64,000 nt of DNA from Sporosarcina sp. NCCP-2222 (GTDB lineage Bacteria > Bacillota > Bacilli > Bacillales_A > Planococcaceae). Under the pieces are notes generated by a model. That model saw only the letters and a program-made list of their open reading frames with translations. It was not told where the DNA came from and did no database searches. Location: contig NZ_BQYK01000001.1 of assembly GCF_023168145.1 (NCBI RefSeq), positions 533,343 through 597,342 of the forward strand. Direction: 5' to 3'. Made by a program: the position numbers and the translations under genes. Shown here one piece after another: positions 9,206 to 19,103 of the stretch (position 1 is its first letter; every line of letters begins with the position of its first letter).

Positions 9206-12200
9206 TTGAGCGAAAGACGAAAAAATCGGATCGATCTGATAGAAGAAAAGTTTGAAGATATGAAGAAAAAGAAATGGGCCAAAGGCTTACGCATCACGAC
9301 AGGCGTAGTGTGGAACCTATTTCTTCTTTTCCTGATTTTCGGTTTGACGCTGAGTGTCTTTGCCGCTTCTGTCGGTGCAGGTTATTTCGCATCTTTGGTT
9401 GCAAAAGAACCGCTCCGGACGAAGCAGGAAATGCGCAGTGAGATTTTTAATTATGAAGAAACCTCCGAGATTTTCTTTGCAGATAACAAATACTTGGGCA
9501 AAGTAAGCTCGGATATCGAAAGACGGGAAACGAAGCTGAAAGATGTTTCGCCTTATTTAATTGACGCCGTCTTTGCTACAGAAGACGAATACTTCATGAC
9601 ACATAACGGCATTGTGCCTAAAGCGATTTTCCGCGGATTGTTGCAGGATGTCACGAATTCCGACAGCCAAACAGGCGGATCTACATTGACACAGCAATTG
9701 ATTAAAAATCAAATCTTAACGAACGAAGTGTCCTATGAACGGAAAGCGAAAGAGATCCTTCTTGCGATGAGACTCGAACACTTCATGAACAAAGATGAAA
9801 TTTTGGAAGCTTATCTGAACATCATTCCTTACGGAAGAAATGTGCATGGTGACAATATCGCCGGCGTAGAAACCGCAGCGGAAGGTATTTTTGGCATTAA
9901 CGCTAAAGATTTGAACTTGGCACAGGCTGCCTATATCGCTGGGATTCCGCAGGCACCATTTGCTTATACTCCTTTTAAAAGCGGGAGATATGGCGGTGGC
10001 GTGAAATCGGATGAAGCATTGAAGCCAGGTATTGACCGTATGAAAACAGTATTGTTCCGCATGAAGGAAACCGGTTATATTACGAAGCAGGAATATGACA
10101 AGGCAATCGCTTATGACATTACAAAGGATTTACGTACTGATATAGACCGCCCTACTAGCAGGTATCCGTACCTCACCCAGGAAATTCAGAAACGGACGAC
10201 CGATATTTTAATGGAAGTTCTCGCTAAACGGGATGATATCGAATTGGAACGGTTGGAACAGAATCATAAACTTCAAGAGAAATATCGAATTCTTGCAGAA
10301 CGTGAAATGAAAACAGGCGGATATCGCATTTATTCCACTATCGATCAAACACTGTATGACAAGATGAATGATGTTGCGAAAAACTTTGAGCATTATGGAT
10401 TCACCTACACAAGAGAAGAAAAGGACTCGGAAACAGGCGAAACGGTGTTAGTTGACGACCCTGTCCAAGTCGGATCCATCTTAATTGAAAACAAAACGGG
10501 ACGCATTTTGTCCTTTATCGGCGGATTGGATGATAAGCCTAGTTACAACTATGCTACTCAAGCCCATCGCCAAAATGGCTCTTCAATTAAACCGCTTCTC
10601 GTCTATGCGCCAGCTATTGAATATGGAGTTATTGGAGCAGGCAGTCCAGTTGTCGACTTAAAAATCGATACTCCAAACTGGAAAGTTAGCAACTACTTTG
10701 CGGAACAAGAAGACGGCATCTTGCCTGCCCGGGAGGCACTCGCCCGTTCGTTGAACTTGCCGACTGCCCGTCTTTACGAAGAAATTCGTGACCGCCGGCC
10801 AATGGAATTCTTGGAGAAAATGAATTTCAAGAAACTTACAGAGGCAGATTACGTGAATCAGTCTGCTTCCCTAGGAGCGCTTACTGTTGGTGCGAGCGTT
10901 GAAGAAAACACGAATGCATTTGCAACTTTTGCCAATGAGGGTCAATTTATTCAATCATATATGATTGAGAAAATAGAAGATGCAAAAGGGAATGTCATTT
11001 TTGAGCATAAGAGTGAACCGGTAGAGGTATTCAGTCCGGAGACGGCTTATATCATTACCGATATGCTCCGAGATGTCGTCAAACCGCCTGGCACAGGCCA
11101 ACAAGTTCCAAAGAACTTGAATTTCTCTCTTGACCTTGCTGCCAAAACAGGAACGACGCAAGGATATGGCGACGCTTGGCTCGTTGGCTATAATCCAAAT
11201 GTATCGCTTGGCATTTGGCTCGGCTATAAAGACCAGACGCGCAAACTGTACTCTCGCGGCTCATCTCAACTGCATCCGACAACGAGAACGAGTATTCTTT
11301 TTGGCAGGCTGATGAATACCGCGAACGCCGCTCGTCCAGACATCGTGGGAGCAGGCTCAAGGTTCAAACAGCCGGCAGGCGTTGTAACACGCAGTTTCTG
11401 CGGTATTTCAGGTCTAGCACCATCTAACGCTTGTTCTGCGGCTGGCATTGTACGTTCGGACTTATTCAACTCGAAGGTCATGGTGCCGACGAAGCCGGAT
11501 GACAGCATTATTAGCGCGTCTTATGTATCGGTAAAAGGTGTTAAATATTTGGCACTTCCTTCTACGCCTAGTGAGTTCATTGTGTCCGGAGGCACTGGTG
11601 TGAACGAAGAATTCATCAAGCGGATGCTTGGACCTTTCGGCGGAGATGGTTCAAAACTATTCTCCGGCAAATCCATTTTCTCCTCCAATGTCGTTTCAGG
11701 CTCGGTCTTTAATGCCGACGGAGCGAACCCGGCTGGAGTCCAGGCAAGCGCCAATGGCTCAACTATTACGTGGACTGAATCGGCATCCAATGATGTAATC
11801 GGATATTATGTCTATCGGGATAATGAAAGAGTATCGACAATCCGTGATTCGTCATCCAATTCATATTCTGCTGGTCCTGGTTCCTATTATGTCCGTGCAG
11901 TTGATATTACTGGATTATTATCTCCAGGCTCGAACATAGTAACCATCGGAAGTCCGGAACCTCCGGCCGATACAGGTGAACATGACGACGAGGGAGATCA
12001 TGAGAACCCGAATCCGACACCTCCATCTGAAAATGGAAATCCTGGCTCTGAACAAAATAACGGAAATTCAGGAGATCCGAATGATAATAAAGGCAACAAC
12101 GGCAACAATAATGGCAGCGGGAATGGAAATGGCAACAACGGTTCTGGCAATGGTTCCAGTAATGGAAGCGGCCATGGGAATAACGGGAAAAATCCTCCTC

Positions 12201-12226
12201 CAAAAGATGAGGAAGATGACAGATAA
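9206..12226 (+). CDS. class A penicillin-binding protein with FN3 domain and Gly/Asn tail
   Basis: This bifunctional peptidoglycan synthase has 1006 residues. A short cytosolic basic segment and one membrane anchor (about residues 28-62) lead to a GT51 glycosyltransferase with EDEYFMTHNG (catalytic Glu near 127) and GGSTLTQQL (157-165). The transpeptidase follows, with the catalytic serine in SSIK (459-462), SLN (515-517) and KTGT (647-650). A fibronectin-III-like domain (about 850-930) and a low-complexity Gly/Asn/Ser tail ending in Asp/Glu are appended. I chose TTG at 9206 because TTTAGGGGGGAG lies 6 bases upstream; ATG at 9167 lacks a ribosome site. It polymerises and cross-links glycan outside the membrane. 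It is longer than B. subtilis PBP4 or PBP2c. Confidence 0.93.
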   Translation: MSERRKNRIDLIEEKFEDMKKKKWAKGLRITTGVVWNLFLLFLIFGLTLSVFAASVGAGYFASLVAKEPLRTKQEMRSEIFNYEETSEIFFADNKYLGKVSSDIERRETKLKDVSPYLIDAVFATEDEYFMTHNGIVPKAIFRGLLQDVTNSDSQTGGSTLTQQLIKNQILTNEVSYERKAKEILLAMRLEHFMNKDEILEAYLNIIPYGRNVHGDNIAGVETAAEGIFGINAKDLNLAQAAYIAGIPQAPFAYTPFKSGRYGGGVKSDEALKPGIDRMKTVLFRMKETGYITKQEYDKAIAYDITKDLRTDIDRPTSRYPYLTQEIQKRTTDILMEVLAKRDDIELERLEQNHKLQEKYRILAEREMKTGGYRIYSTIDQTLYDKMNDVAKNFEHYGFTYTREEKDSETGETVLVDDPVQVGSILIENKTGRILSFIGGLDDKPSYNYATQAHRQNGSSIKPLLVYAPAIEYGVIGAGSPVVDLKIDTPNWKVSNYFAEQEDGILPAREALARSLNLPTARLYEEIRDRRPMEFLEKMNFKKLTEADYVNQSASLGALTVGASVEENTNAFATFANEGQFIQSYMIEKIEDAKGNVIFEHKSEPVEVFSPETAYIITDMLRDVVKPPGTGQQVPKNLNFSLDLAAKTGTTQGYGDAWLVGYNPNVSLGIWLGYKDQTRKLYSRGSSQLHPTTRTSILFGRLMNTANAARPDIVGAGSRFKQPAGVVTRSFCGISGLAPSNACSAAGIVRSDLFNSKVMVPTKPDDSIISASYVSVKGVKYLALPSTPSEFIVSGGTGVNEEFIKRMLGPFGGDGSKLFSGKSIFSSNVVSGSVFNADGANPAGVQASANGSTITWTESASNDVIGYYVYRDNERVSTIRDSSSNSYSAGPGSYYVRAVDITGLLSPGSNIVTIGSPEPPADTGEHDDEGDHENPNPTPPSENGNPGSEQNNGNSGDPNDNKGNNGNNNGSGNGNGNNGSGNGSSNGSGHGNNGKNPPPKDEEDDR

Positions 12227-12262
12227 AAAAACTGGATCGCTCTTGAGCGATCCAGTTTTTTC
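12227..12262. terminator. bidirectional terminator between PBP gene and acsA
   Basis: ACTGGATCGCTC (12231-12242) and GAGCGATCCAGT (12245-12256) form a 12-bp perfect stem, flanked by A-rich sequence before and T-rich after. It serves both convergent genes. Confidence 0.92.
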
Positions 12263-12264
12263 TA

Positions 12265-13983
12265 TTAGTCTTCCATTGTCGATAGATCACCTGTCGGCAA
12301 ATTCAGTTCCCACGCCTTCAGTACACGTCGCATAATTTTTCCGCTTCGGGTCTTCGGCAGTTTATCCTTGAACTCAATCTCCCGCGGAGCTGCATGGGCA
12401 GCTAATTCGCGTTTAACGAATTGCCGGATATCCTCTTTTAACTCATCCGACGGCTCATACCCTGCTTGCAGAGCGACAAAGGCCTTGATAATTTCCCCAC
12501 GTACCGGATCCGGCTTGCCGATTACACCTGCTTCAATGATAGCCGGGTGCTCAAGAAGTTTGCTTTCTACTTCAAACGGACCTACCCTTTCTCCGCTCGT
12601 CATGATGACGTCATCCACACGTCCCTGGAAGAAGAAGTAGCCATCCTCATCCATATATGCAGAATCGCCCGATACATACCACTCATCATTTAAGAAATAG
12701 GATGCATATTTCTCGGGATTATTCCAGATTTGACGCATCATCGCCGGCCAGCCTTTGCGGATTGCCAAGTTCCCCATCCGATTCGGCGGGAGGACATTCC
12801 CTTGGTCATCTACGATTGCCGCTTCAATGCCAGGCACCGGTTTCCCCATACTTCCCGGTTTGATCGGAATTGCTGGGAAATTGCAGATCGTCTGCGCACC
12901 TGTCTCGGTCATCCACCATGTATCATGGATTCTGAGGTTGAACACTTCCATGCCCCAACGGATGACTTCCGGATTCAATGGCTCCCCGACCGATAAAATA
13001 TGGCGCAATGAGGAGAGATCATACTTTTCAATCGGCCCGGCCCCAGCTCCCATCAGCATACGGAAAGCAGTCGGGGCACTGTACCATACAGAAACGCTGT
13101 AATCCTGAATCGCTTCATACCAAACATCCGGCGAGAAGCGCCCGCCCACGATCAAAGATGTGGCTCCCGCAAGCATTGGTCCGAAAATACCATAGGCCGT
13201 TCCTGTCACCCATCCCGGGTCTGCCGTACACCAGAAGACATCCTCTTCTTTCAAGTCGAGGACCCACTTGGCTGTTTGGAGCTGCTGGACCATCGCTGCC
13301 TCAACGTGCAAGACCCCTTTCGGTTTGCCTGTCGAGCCGGAAGTATAGTGCAGCAAGGTAGGAGACTCTTTCTCCATCCACTCCACTTGGAAATAGGGAG
13401 ATGCTTCCTTCAGATGCTTGTTAAAATCAATAAAGCGTTCATTTTCTTCGATTCCCTCTCCAACTAAGAAGATATGCTTTAAATGCGGCAAACGATCCAC
13501 CGGCACTCGTTCCACCAGCTCCGGTGTTGTAATGATCACCTTTGCCTCACTGTCTGCCAAACGGTCGTAGACAGCACCTTCCATAAACGCTTCAAATAGC
13601 GGCCCGACAATCGCGCCATTCTTCAAAGCTCCTAAAATAGCAAAGTATAATTCAGGAGAGCGAGGCATGAATACAAAAATACGGTCCTCTCTTTCCAACG
13701 ATGAAAAGTCCCGAAGCACATTGGCAGCCTTGTTGGACATCTTTTTCATCTCATTAAACGTATACGCTTCTTTCCGGTTCGCATCTTTGTAATAGAGCGC
13801 CACTTTGTTTTTCCGAAAAGAATCTGCATGACGGTCCACCGCTTCATGTGCGATGTTAACCAGTCCTGTTTCGTGCCAGCTGAACTGTTTTTCAGCTTCC
13901 TCCCATGAAAACTCTTTAACTGTCGTTTCATAATCCCCCAGGTTATATTCTCCTTGAACGACAGGTAAAATTTTGGTTACCAT
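12265..13983 (-). CDS. acsA: acetyl-CoA synthetase
   Basis: A 572-residue AMP-forming ligase (acetate + ATP + CoA to acetyl-CoA) of the ANL superfamily. It has the P-loop YTSGSTGKPKG, the adenylate-binding WWMTETG, and the C-terminal LPKTRSGKIMRR. The lysine in the last motif is the one acetylated by AcuA in B. subtilis. The start at 13983 (second ATG) is preferred because AAAGGGTGA is then 7 bases upstream and the length equals the B. subtilis protein. It is divergent from acuABC, the same arrangement as in B. subtilis, where CcpA represses both sides. I see no good cre in the 180-base gap. Confidence 0.96.
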   Translation of the reverse strand: MVTKILPVVQGEYNLGDYETTVKEFSWEEAEKQFSWHETGLVNIAHEAVDRHADSFRKNKVALYYKDANRKEAYTFNEMKKMSNKAANVLRDFSSLEREDRIFVFMPRSPELYFAILGALKNGAIVGPLFEAFMEGAVYDRLADSEAKVIITTPELVERVPVDRLPHLKHIFLVGEGIEENERFIDFNKHLKEASPYFQVEWMEKESPTLLHYTSGSTGKPKGVLHVEAAMVQQLQTAKWVLDLKEEDVFWCTADPGWVTGTAYGIFGPMLAGATSLIVGGRFSPDVWYEAIQDYSVSVWYSAPTAFRMLMGAGAGPIEKYDLSSLRHILSVGEPLNPEVIRWGMEVFNLRIHDTWWMTETGAQTICNFPAIPIKPGSMGKPVPGIEAAIVDDQGNVLPPNRMGNLAIRKGWPAMMRQIWNNPEKYASYFLNDEWYVSGDSAYMDEDGYFFFQGRVDDVIMTSGERVGPFEVESKLLEHPAIIEAGVIGKPDPVRGEIIKAFVALQAGYEPSDELKEDIRQFVKRELAAHAAPREIEFKDKLPKTRSGKIMRRVLKAWELNLPTGDLSTMED

Positions 13984-14162
13984 ATACATATCACCCTTTC
14001 TAGAAACTATAACATTCTTTATTCTACAATATTCTCATTATATTGGCTAATAAATTAATATTTTTCGTATTATTATTTAATTTGTAATAATAGTGGGCGG
14101 CAACAGAAGATTTTTAATGTATACTGAAAAGAGAGGTAATTTATTCAGGGACGGTGAGTTTG
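13984..14162. other. acsA-acuA divergent intergenic region
   Basis: This is an AT-rich stretch of 179 bases with several TATAAT-like boxes on both strands, including TATACT at 14120-14125 toward acuA, but no convincing -35 partner. No cre with the central CG and correct flanks was found, though regulation by CcpA would be expected from the B. subtilis locus. Confidence 0.5.
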
Positions 14163-14795
14163 TTGGAACATAAGAAAACGTATAATGCGATGGAAATCAA
14201 GCACCGGAACGGCAATGTCATCATTGAAGGACCGATCCCCTCTTCCAAATTGGCAACCTTTGATTTTCATGAGCATTTAGTGGCTTTCAGGCCGCCTGAG
14301 CAGCAGCATAAAGCACTCATTGAAATCGCAGATCTTCCGGAAGGCCGCATCATCATTGCACGTGAAATGAATGAGATCGTCGGGTATGTCACGTATCTTT
14401 ATCCGGATCCGCTTGAAAGATGGTCCCAAGGCAAGATGGAAAATTTAATTGAACTTGGCGCGATCGAAGTGATTCCTAAATTTCGTGGCGGCGGCATTGG
14501 AAAAGCATTGCTGGAAGTATCGATGATGGACGACGCTATGGAAGATTATATTACGATTACGACTGAATATTACTGGCATTGGGATTTGAAAGGCACGAAG
14601 CTGAATGTTTGGGAATACCGAAAAGTAATGGAGAAAATGATGAATGCGGGCGGTTTGGAATATTATGCAACGGACGATCCCGAAATCAGCTCCCATCCCG
14701 CAAATTGCCTGATGGCCCGAATCGGCAAACGGATCGATCCAGAGTCAATCCGCCAGTTCGACAGCCTGCGGTTCATGAACCGATTTATGTACTGA
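14163..14795 (+). CDS. acuA: AcsA lysine acetyltransferase AcuA
   Basis: A 210-residue GNAT-fold protein that acetylates the active-site lysine of AcsA and switches it off. The acetyl-CoA-binding segment reads EVIPKFRGGGIGKALL (about residues 102-117). YPDPLERW and TEYYWHWDLKG are family-specific. TTG at 14163 is chosen because GGTGA is 5 bases upstream and the protein then opens LEHKKTYNA, as B. subtilis AcuA does; GTG at 14154 would overlap the ribosome site. It is first in the acuABC operon. The last codons and stop lie in a 12-bp tandem duplication (gatttatgtact twice). Confidence 0.93.
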   Translation: MEHKKTYNAMEIKHRNGNVIIEGPIPSSKLATFDFHEHLVAFRPPEQQHKALIEIADLPEGRIIIAREMNEIVGYVTYLYPDPLERWSQGKMENLIELGAIEVIPKFRGGGIGKALLEVSMMDDAMEDYITITTEYYWHWDLKGTKLNVWEYRKVMEKMMNAGGLEYYATDDPEISSHPANCLMARIGKRIDPESIRQFDSLRFMNRFMY

Positions 14796-14823
14796 TTTAT
14801 GTACTGAAAGCGAGGTTTTACCT

Positions 14824-15465
14824 ATGCTAGTTGAAGAGATAATGAAAAAAGAGGTCGTCACACTGACAACCGCACACACGGTACGGGATGCCTTGCAGAT
14901 CATGCGGGACCATAAAATCCGCCATCTGCCCATTCTGGACGAAGAACAACTGGTAGGTGTGGTTTCTGACCGGGACTTGAAGGAGGCAGCCCCTACACTG
15001 CTTGCTGAAATTGAACAGCATCCTCTCGATCTGCCACTGACGAATATTATGACCTCTAATCCGATCACAGGTCACCCGATGGATTTTGTAGAGGAGTCAG
15101 CAGTGCTGTTCTATGAAAATCAAATTGGTTGTCTCCCTATCGTTTCGGGCGGAAAATTGGTTGGCATCATTACCGAGACAGATCTTTTATACAATTATAT
15201 TGAATTGACTGGCGCACACCAGCCGGGTTCACAAATTGAAGTTCGGGTTCCGAACGTGCCTGGCATCCTATTTGAAGTATCCAAGGTATTTCATGAACAA
15301 CATACGAATGTATTAAGTGTTCTCGTCTACCCTGACAAGGAAAACGAGAATCATAAAATATTGGTCATCCGCATCAAAACGATGAATCCCTTGCAAACCA
15401 TACAAGGTTTAAAAGAAAGCGGTTTCGAAGTCTTATGGCCAAATTTCCCAGGCGCACAGCAATGA
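14824..15465 (+). CDS. acuB: AcuB, CBS-pair/ACT-domain protein
   Basis: The 213-residue protein has two CBS motifs in the N-terminal two thirds. One is MLVEEIMKKEVVTL…HLPILDEEQLVGVVSDRDL and the second is TNIMTSNPITGHP…GCLPIVSGGKLVGIITETDL. An ACT-like domain follows (about residues 140-213, QIEVRVPNVPGILFEVSKVF). CBS pairs usually sense adenine nucleotides, and AcuB has been linked to acetoin and acetate use in B. subtilis, but its exact role is unsettled. It lies 28 bases after acuA and overlaps acuC by ATGA, so the three are co-translated. Confidence 0.9.
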   Translation: MLVEEIMKKEVVTLTTAHTVRDALQIMRDHKIRHLPILDEEQLVGVVSDRDLKEAAPTLLAEIEQHPLDLPLTNIMTSNPITGHPMDFVEESAVLFYENQIGCLPIVSGGKLVGIITETDLLYNYIELTGAHQPGSQIEVRVPNVPGILFEVSKVFHEQHTNVLSVLVYPDKENENHKILVIRIKTMNPLQTIQGLKESGFEVLWPNFPGAQQ

Positions 15466-16619
15466 AGAAGGATGCGCTTTTCGTATTTTCAGAAGATCAA
15501 CTTGGATACTCATTTTCAGATACCCATCCGTTCAATCAAAAAAGAATCGTTATGACACTAGATTTATTGCGCAAAATCAATGCGATCAATGATGAAGACA
15601 TTGTCGCGCCAAGAATTGCATCAGACAACGAACTGCTTCTTGCCCATGATGAAAAGTTTATTGACATCGTCAAAAGAGCGGGACGGGGAGAGGTCGGCGC
15701 GGAAGTGTCTGACTTGTATGGCATTGGAACGGAAGACACCCCCATTTTCCAGGGCATGCATGAAGCAAGTGCAACACTAGTCGGCGGGACGCTGACCGCA
15801 GTGGATCAGGTGATGGAAGGCCATTCACGCTATGCCGTCAATTTGGGGGGCGGTCTGCATCATGGCTTTCAGGGGAAAGCATCAGGATTCTGCGTTTATA
15901 ATGACAGTTCGGTCGCCATTAAATATCTTCAGCAAAAATACAATGCCCGTGTCCTCTATGTCGATACGGATGCACACCATGGGGATGGTGTGCAATGGAC
16001 ATTTTACGATGATCCCTCGGTCTGCACGCTTTCTATTCATGAAACCGGCCGTTATCTATTTCCCGGCACGGGCAATGTGACGGAACGTGGAAATGGGGCT
16101 GGCTATGGAACGAGCTTCAATTTTCCAATTGATGCGTTTACAGAGGACGAATCGTTTTTGGATATTTACCGGACCTCCCTGCGGGAAGTAGCCGAATTCT
16201 TTAAACCGGACGTTCTGCTCACCCAAAACGGCGCGGACGCCCATTTCTTTGATCCGCTGACGCATTTATACGGAACGATGGAAATCTATAAACAAATTCC
16301 TCGTCTCGCGAGGGAAATAGCGGAGGAATTTTGTGATGGCCGGTGGATTGCTGTCGGAGGAGGCGGATATGACATTTGGCGAGTTGTGCCGAGAGCCTGG
16401 TCTCAAATATGGCTTTCAATGAAACAGCTGCCTTCGCCAAGCGGCGCTCTGCCTGCGGACTGGCTTGATGAATGGCAGCCACAATCGCCCGTCCCGTTAA
16501 TTGGGACATGGGATGATCCGAATCCATTATATGAGCCCATCCCAAGAAAAGGTGAAATTACGGAGAAAAATGCACAGATGGCCAACCGTGCATTACATAT
16601 CATTCGGAATGAGAAATAA
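15462..16619 (+). CDS. acuC: protein lysine deacetylase AcuC
   Basis: A 385-residue member of the zinc-dependent class I/II histone-deacetylase-like family. The catalytic histidine pair is in DTDAHHGDGVQW, a metal ligand is in NGADAH, and the substrate-binding loop is GGGGYDIWRV. In B. subtilis AcuC removes acetyl from AcsA and reactivates it, opposing AcuA. The ATG at 15462 overlaps the acuB stop (ATGA); upstream in-frame codons belong to acuB. A strong hairpin follows, shared with ccpA on the other strand. Confidence 0.95.
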   Translation: MKKDALFVFSEDQLGYSFSDTHPFNQKRIVMTLDLLRKINAINDEDIVAPRIASDNELLLAHDEKFIDIVKRAGRGEVGAEVSDLYGIGTEDTPIFQGMHEASATLVGGTLTAVDQVMEGHSRYAVNLGGGLHHGFQGKASGFCVYNDSSVAIKYLQQKYNARVLYVDTDAHHGDGVQWTFYDDPSVCTLSIHETGRYLFPGTGNVTERGNGAGYGTSFNFPIDAFTEDESFLDIYRTSLREVAEFFKPDVLLTQNGADAHFFDPLTHLYGTMEIYKQIPRLAREIAEEFCDGRWIAVGGGGYDIWRVVPRAWSQIWLSMKQLPSPSGALPADWLDEWQPQSPVPLIGTWDDPNPLYEPIPRKGEITEKNAQMANRALHIIRNEK

Positions 16620-16721
16620 AGGGTTTATCAATTACCTTATGCCTCAGGAAGTAACGCAATGATTGCCTGCTCCATTTGTCCCGAAGAAACAAAAAAAAGT
16701 GGCACATATGGGCTTTCAATG

Positions 16722-16764
16722 AAAAAGGACATCCTGTCGAATGATCGAGAGGATGTCCTTTTTC
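16722..16764. terminator. bidirectional terminator between acuC and ccpA
   Basis: AAAAAGGACATCCT (about 16722-16735) pairs with AGGATGTCCTTTTT (about 16749-16762) around a 13-base loop. The flanks suit both convergent genes. Confidence 0.88.
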
Positions 16765-16765
16765 G

Positions 16766-17764
16766 TTATTTTGTTGATTCACGTTCTTCCATCCGGTATG
16801 GCAAAATGACGTCCGGATCGTCCACTTCTTCTCCGTTCATTAACTTCGTCAGTAAACGCATGGACACCGCACCAAGATCGTATAACGGAACGACTATCGT
16901 CGTTAGTTGCGGACGGACGGCTCTTGAAAGCAAAGTATGTTCGAAGCAGATGAGTTCGAAGTCTTCCGGGACAGACAGCCCTTCATCCCGAATGCCATTC
17001 AATACGCCGACCGCTATTTCATCATTGCCGGCAAAAATGGCTGTCGGTTTTTCAGACAAATCCCGTACAAGCTTCCATTTATCATACGCATCGTCGTATG
17101 TATTGTCCGTTTCGATAATATATTCTTCCGAAACCGGCAATCCTGCTTCACGCAAAGCCCGCTCATATCCAACTCTCTTGCAGAGCCGATTAATATCTCT
17201 TGAGAATGGACCGGATACATGAACTATCCTCGTATGTCCATTATCGATCAGTTTTTTGGTCGCATCATAAGCAGCCTGTTCATGGTCAATATTAACCGTA
17301 GGCATATCCGTATCCGATTCCAGCGTGCCTGCCAATACGATCGGAATATGAGCTGTGACCATCTCTTTTCTCATCTCATCGGAAATGGAATCACTCATAA
17401 AAATAAGTCCATCCACTTGTTTTCCGAGATGGTCTTCAAAAAGCTCCATTTCCCTCGTCGCCCGTTTATCGGAATTCGAAAGAATAATATTATATTCATA
17501 CATCGTGGCAATGTCCGCAATCCCTCTCGAAAGCTCTGCATAGTAGCTTTTCGAAATATCGGGCACGATGACTCCGATTGTTGTTGTTCTCTTGCTTGCC
17601 AGCCCTCTCGCTACCGCATTTGGCCGATAGCCCAACCGCTCGATGCAATCCAACACCTTTTTACGGGTTGCCGGCTTCACATTAGGATTGCCATTGACGA
17701 CCCTCGAAACCGTAGCCATCGAGACATTCGCTTCTCGTGCCACATCATATATTGTCACCGCCAT
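16766..17764 (-). CDS. ccpA: catabolite control protein A
   Basis: A 332-residue LacI-family regulator. The helix-turn-helix and hinge are at residues 1-60 ([20 protein letters not shown], then [14 protein letters not shown]), followed by a periplasmic-binding-protein-like core. With HPr-Ser-P as co-repressor, CcpA binds cre sites to repress secondary carbon genes and activate overflow pathways. The ATG at 17764 begins MAVTIYDV, as in the family; the 26 upstream residues are untranslated leader. Its position next to acu genes and aroA is conserved in Bacillales. A TATAAT -10 lies on the minus strand at 17806-17801. Confidence 0.96.
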   Translation of the reverse strand: MAVTIYDVAREANVSMATVSRVVNGNPNVKPATRKKVLDCIERLGYRPNAVARGLASKRTTTIGVIVPDISKSYYAELSRGIADIATMYEYNIILSNSDKRATREMELFEDHLGKQVDGLIFMSDSISDEMRKEMVTAHIPIVLAGTLESDTDMPTVNIDHEQAAYDATKKLIDNGHTRIVHVSGPFSRDINRLCKRVGYERALREAGLPVSEEYIIETDNTYDDAYDKWKLVRDLSEKPTAIFAGNDEIAVGVLNGIRDEGLSVPEDFELICFEHTLLSRAVRPQLTTIVVPLYDLGAVSMRLLTKLMNGEEVDDPDVILPYRMEERESTK

Positions 17765-17800
17765 TGACCTTTCCCCTTCCTGCAAATATGTCCTATCTTC

Positions 17801-17806
17801 ATTATA
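17801..17806 (-). promoter_or_regulatory. -10 element of ccpA
   Basis: TATAAT on the minus strand lies 37 bases before the ccpA start. No close TTGACA-like hexamer is seen at 17±1 bases, so strength is uncertain. Confidence 0.4.
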
Positions 17807-17861
17807 AACAAAACGCCGGATCCGTAAAAGGTCCGACGCCAAATATGTGACGAAACGCAGC

Positions 17862-17896
17862 CCGGCTTGGTGGGAATGCTCCCAATCCCTCGCCGG
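17862..17896. terminator. nested inverted repeat after aroA
   Basis: The outer arms CCGGC/GCCGG (17862-17866, 17892-17896) enclose TGGGAATGCTCCCA, itself a palindrome. It lies 13 bases after the aroA stop. It lacks a clear T-run, so it could be a weak aroA terminator or an mRNA-stabilising structure ahead of ccpA. Confidence 0.4.
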
Positions 17897-17908
17897 ACTA
17901 CTACAACA

Positions 17909-18994
17909 TTATACTGTTTGATACGTATTCATGAATTTCTGGATTTCTTTGTAGAATTCATCGAATTGCTGGATGTCCATCTGTTGTGCCGCATCCGACA
18001 ACGCCACAGCCGGATCTGGATGGACTTCTGCCATTACTCCATCAGCGCCAACCGCAATAGCAGCCTTAGCCGTTGGAAGCAATAAATCCTTTCTTCCAGT
18101 TGAGTGAGTGACATCCACGAACACAGGCAAATGCGTTTCTTGCTTTAAGATCGGCACTGCTGAAATGTCCAGCGTATTGCGCGTCGCCCGCTCGTATGTA
18201 CGGATTCCGCGTTCGCAAAGCATAATATTGCTATTCCCTTTTGAAATGATATATTCAGCTGCATTGATAAATTCATCGATTGTAGCGGCAAGACCGCGTT
18301 TCAAAAGAACCGGTTTATTGAGCATGCCGACTTCTTTCAAAAGTTCAAAGTTCTGCATGTTACGTGCGCCAATTTGAATGACATCAATGTAATCAACTGC
18401 TTCTTCCAAGTGGGATGGTGTAATGATTTCGGTAACGATGGATAGTCCAGTCTCCTCCGAAACCCGCTTCAATATTTTAAGCCCTTCCAAGCCAAGGCCT
18501 TGGAAATCATATGGAGATGTACGTGGCTTGTATGCTCCGCCTCGCATCATCGTCAAGCCTTTCGCCTTGATTGAGTCTGCAACAGCCTTCACTTGCTCAT
18601 AAGATTCCACTGCACACGGGCCAAAAACGAAAGTAGGCGTTCCATCGCCGACCTTCTCGCCATTTATATCAACAACTGTATCTTCCGGCTTGCGCTTCCT
18701 AGAAACGAGCAATGCATTGCGCTGCTCATCCTCTTGGATTTCAAGTGCCGATAAGAAAATGCCTTTGAAAATCTGCTCCAAGACACCGTTTGGAAGCGGG
18801 CCTTTATTTGTTTCTTTCAAGAAATTAAGCATTTCCCTCTCGCGGATCGGATCATATCTATTCACACCTTGCTTCTCTTTTACTTTACCGATCTCCTGCA
18901 CGACAGCGGTTCTCTCGTTGATTAAATCTAAAATCTTGATGTTCAATTCATCCACACGTCCGCGCAACTCATCTAAATCATTTTGCCTCATCAT
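17909..18994 (-). CDS. aroA: bifunctional chorismate mutase / DAHP synthase
   Basis: A 361-residue fusion. The first 90 residues are an AroQ chorismate mutase ([20 protein letters not shown]…[10 protein letters not shown]). The rest is a type I-beta 3-deoxy-D-arabino-heptulosonate-7-phosphate synthase, with [25 protein letters not shown] and [10 protein letters not shown]. It commits erythrose-4-phosphate and PEP to aromatic amino acid synthesis; in Bacillus the mutase domain acts as the feedback sensor for chorismate and prephenate. The ATG at 18994 follows GGGGAGGAG by 5 bases; a GTG at 19012 overlaps that site. The gene is monocistronic before ccpA. Confidence 0.96.
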   Translation of the reverse strand: MMRQNDLDELRGRVDELNIKILDLINERTAVVQEIGKVKEKQGVNRYDPIREREMLNFLKETNKGPLPNGVLEQIFKGIFLSALEIQEDEQRNALLVSRKRKPEDTVVDINGEKVGDGTPTFVFGPCAVESYEQVKAVADSIKAKGLTMMRGGAYKPRTSPYDFQGLGLEGLKILKRVSEETGLSIVTEIITPSHLEEAVDYIDVIQIGARNMQNFELLKEVGMLNKPVLLKRGLAATIDEFINAAEYIISKGNSNIMLCERGIRTYERATRNTLDISAVPILKQETHLPVFVDVTHSTGRKDLLLPTAKAAIAVGADGVMAEVHPDPAVALSDAAQQMDIQQFDEFYKEIQKFMNTYQTV

Positions 18995-19067
18995 TATGAC
19001 TCCTCCCCGCACATAGCAGCACTTCCCGAAGGGGTGATTCTATGTTACATTTTTATATAATAGACCT

Positions 19068-19096
19068 AGTATAAAGAAAAGCGATTGGAAAGTCAC
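19068..19096 (-). promoter_or_regulatory. promoter of aroA
   Basis: On the minus strand GTGACT (19096-19091) and TATACT (19073-19068) are separated by 17 bases, giving a ~65-nt leader. Confidence 0.5.
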
Positions 19097-19103
19097 GCGA
19101 TTT

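Noticed and set aside
14163-14190. cre-like GAAAACGTATAAT in the first codons of acuA
   Set aside because: Mismatches at the outer TG and CA positions; not distinguishable from chance in AT-rich sequence.
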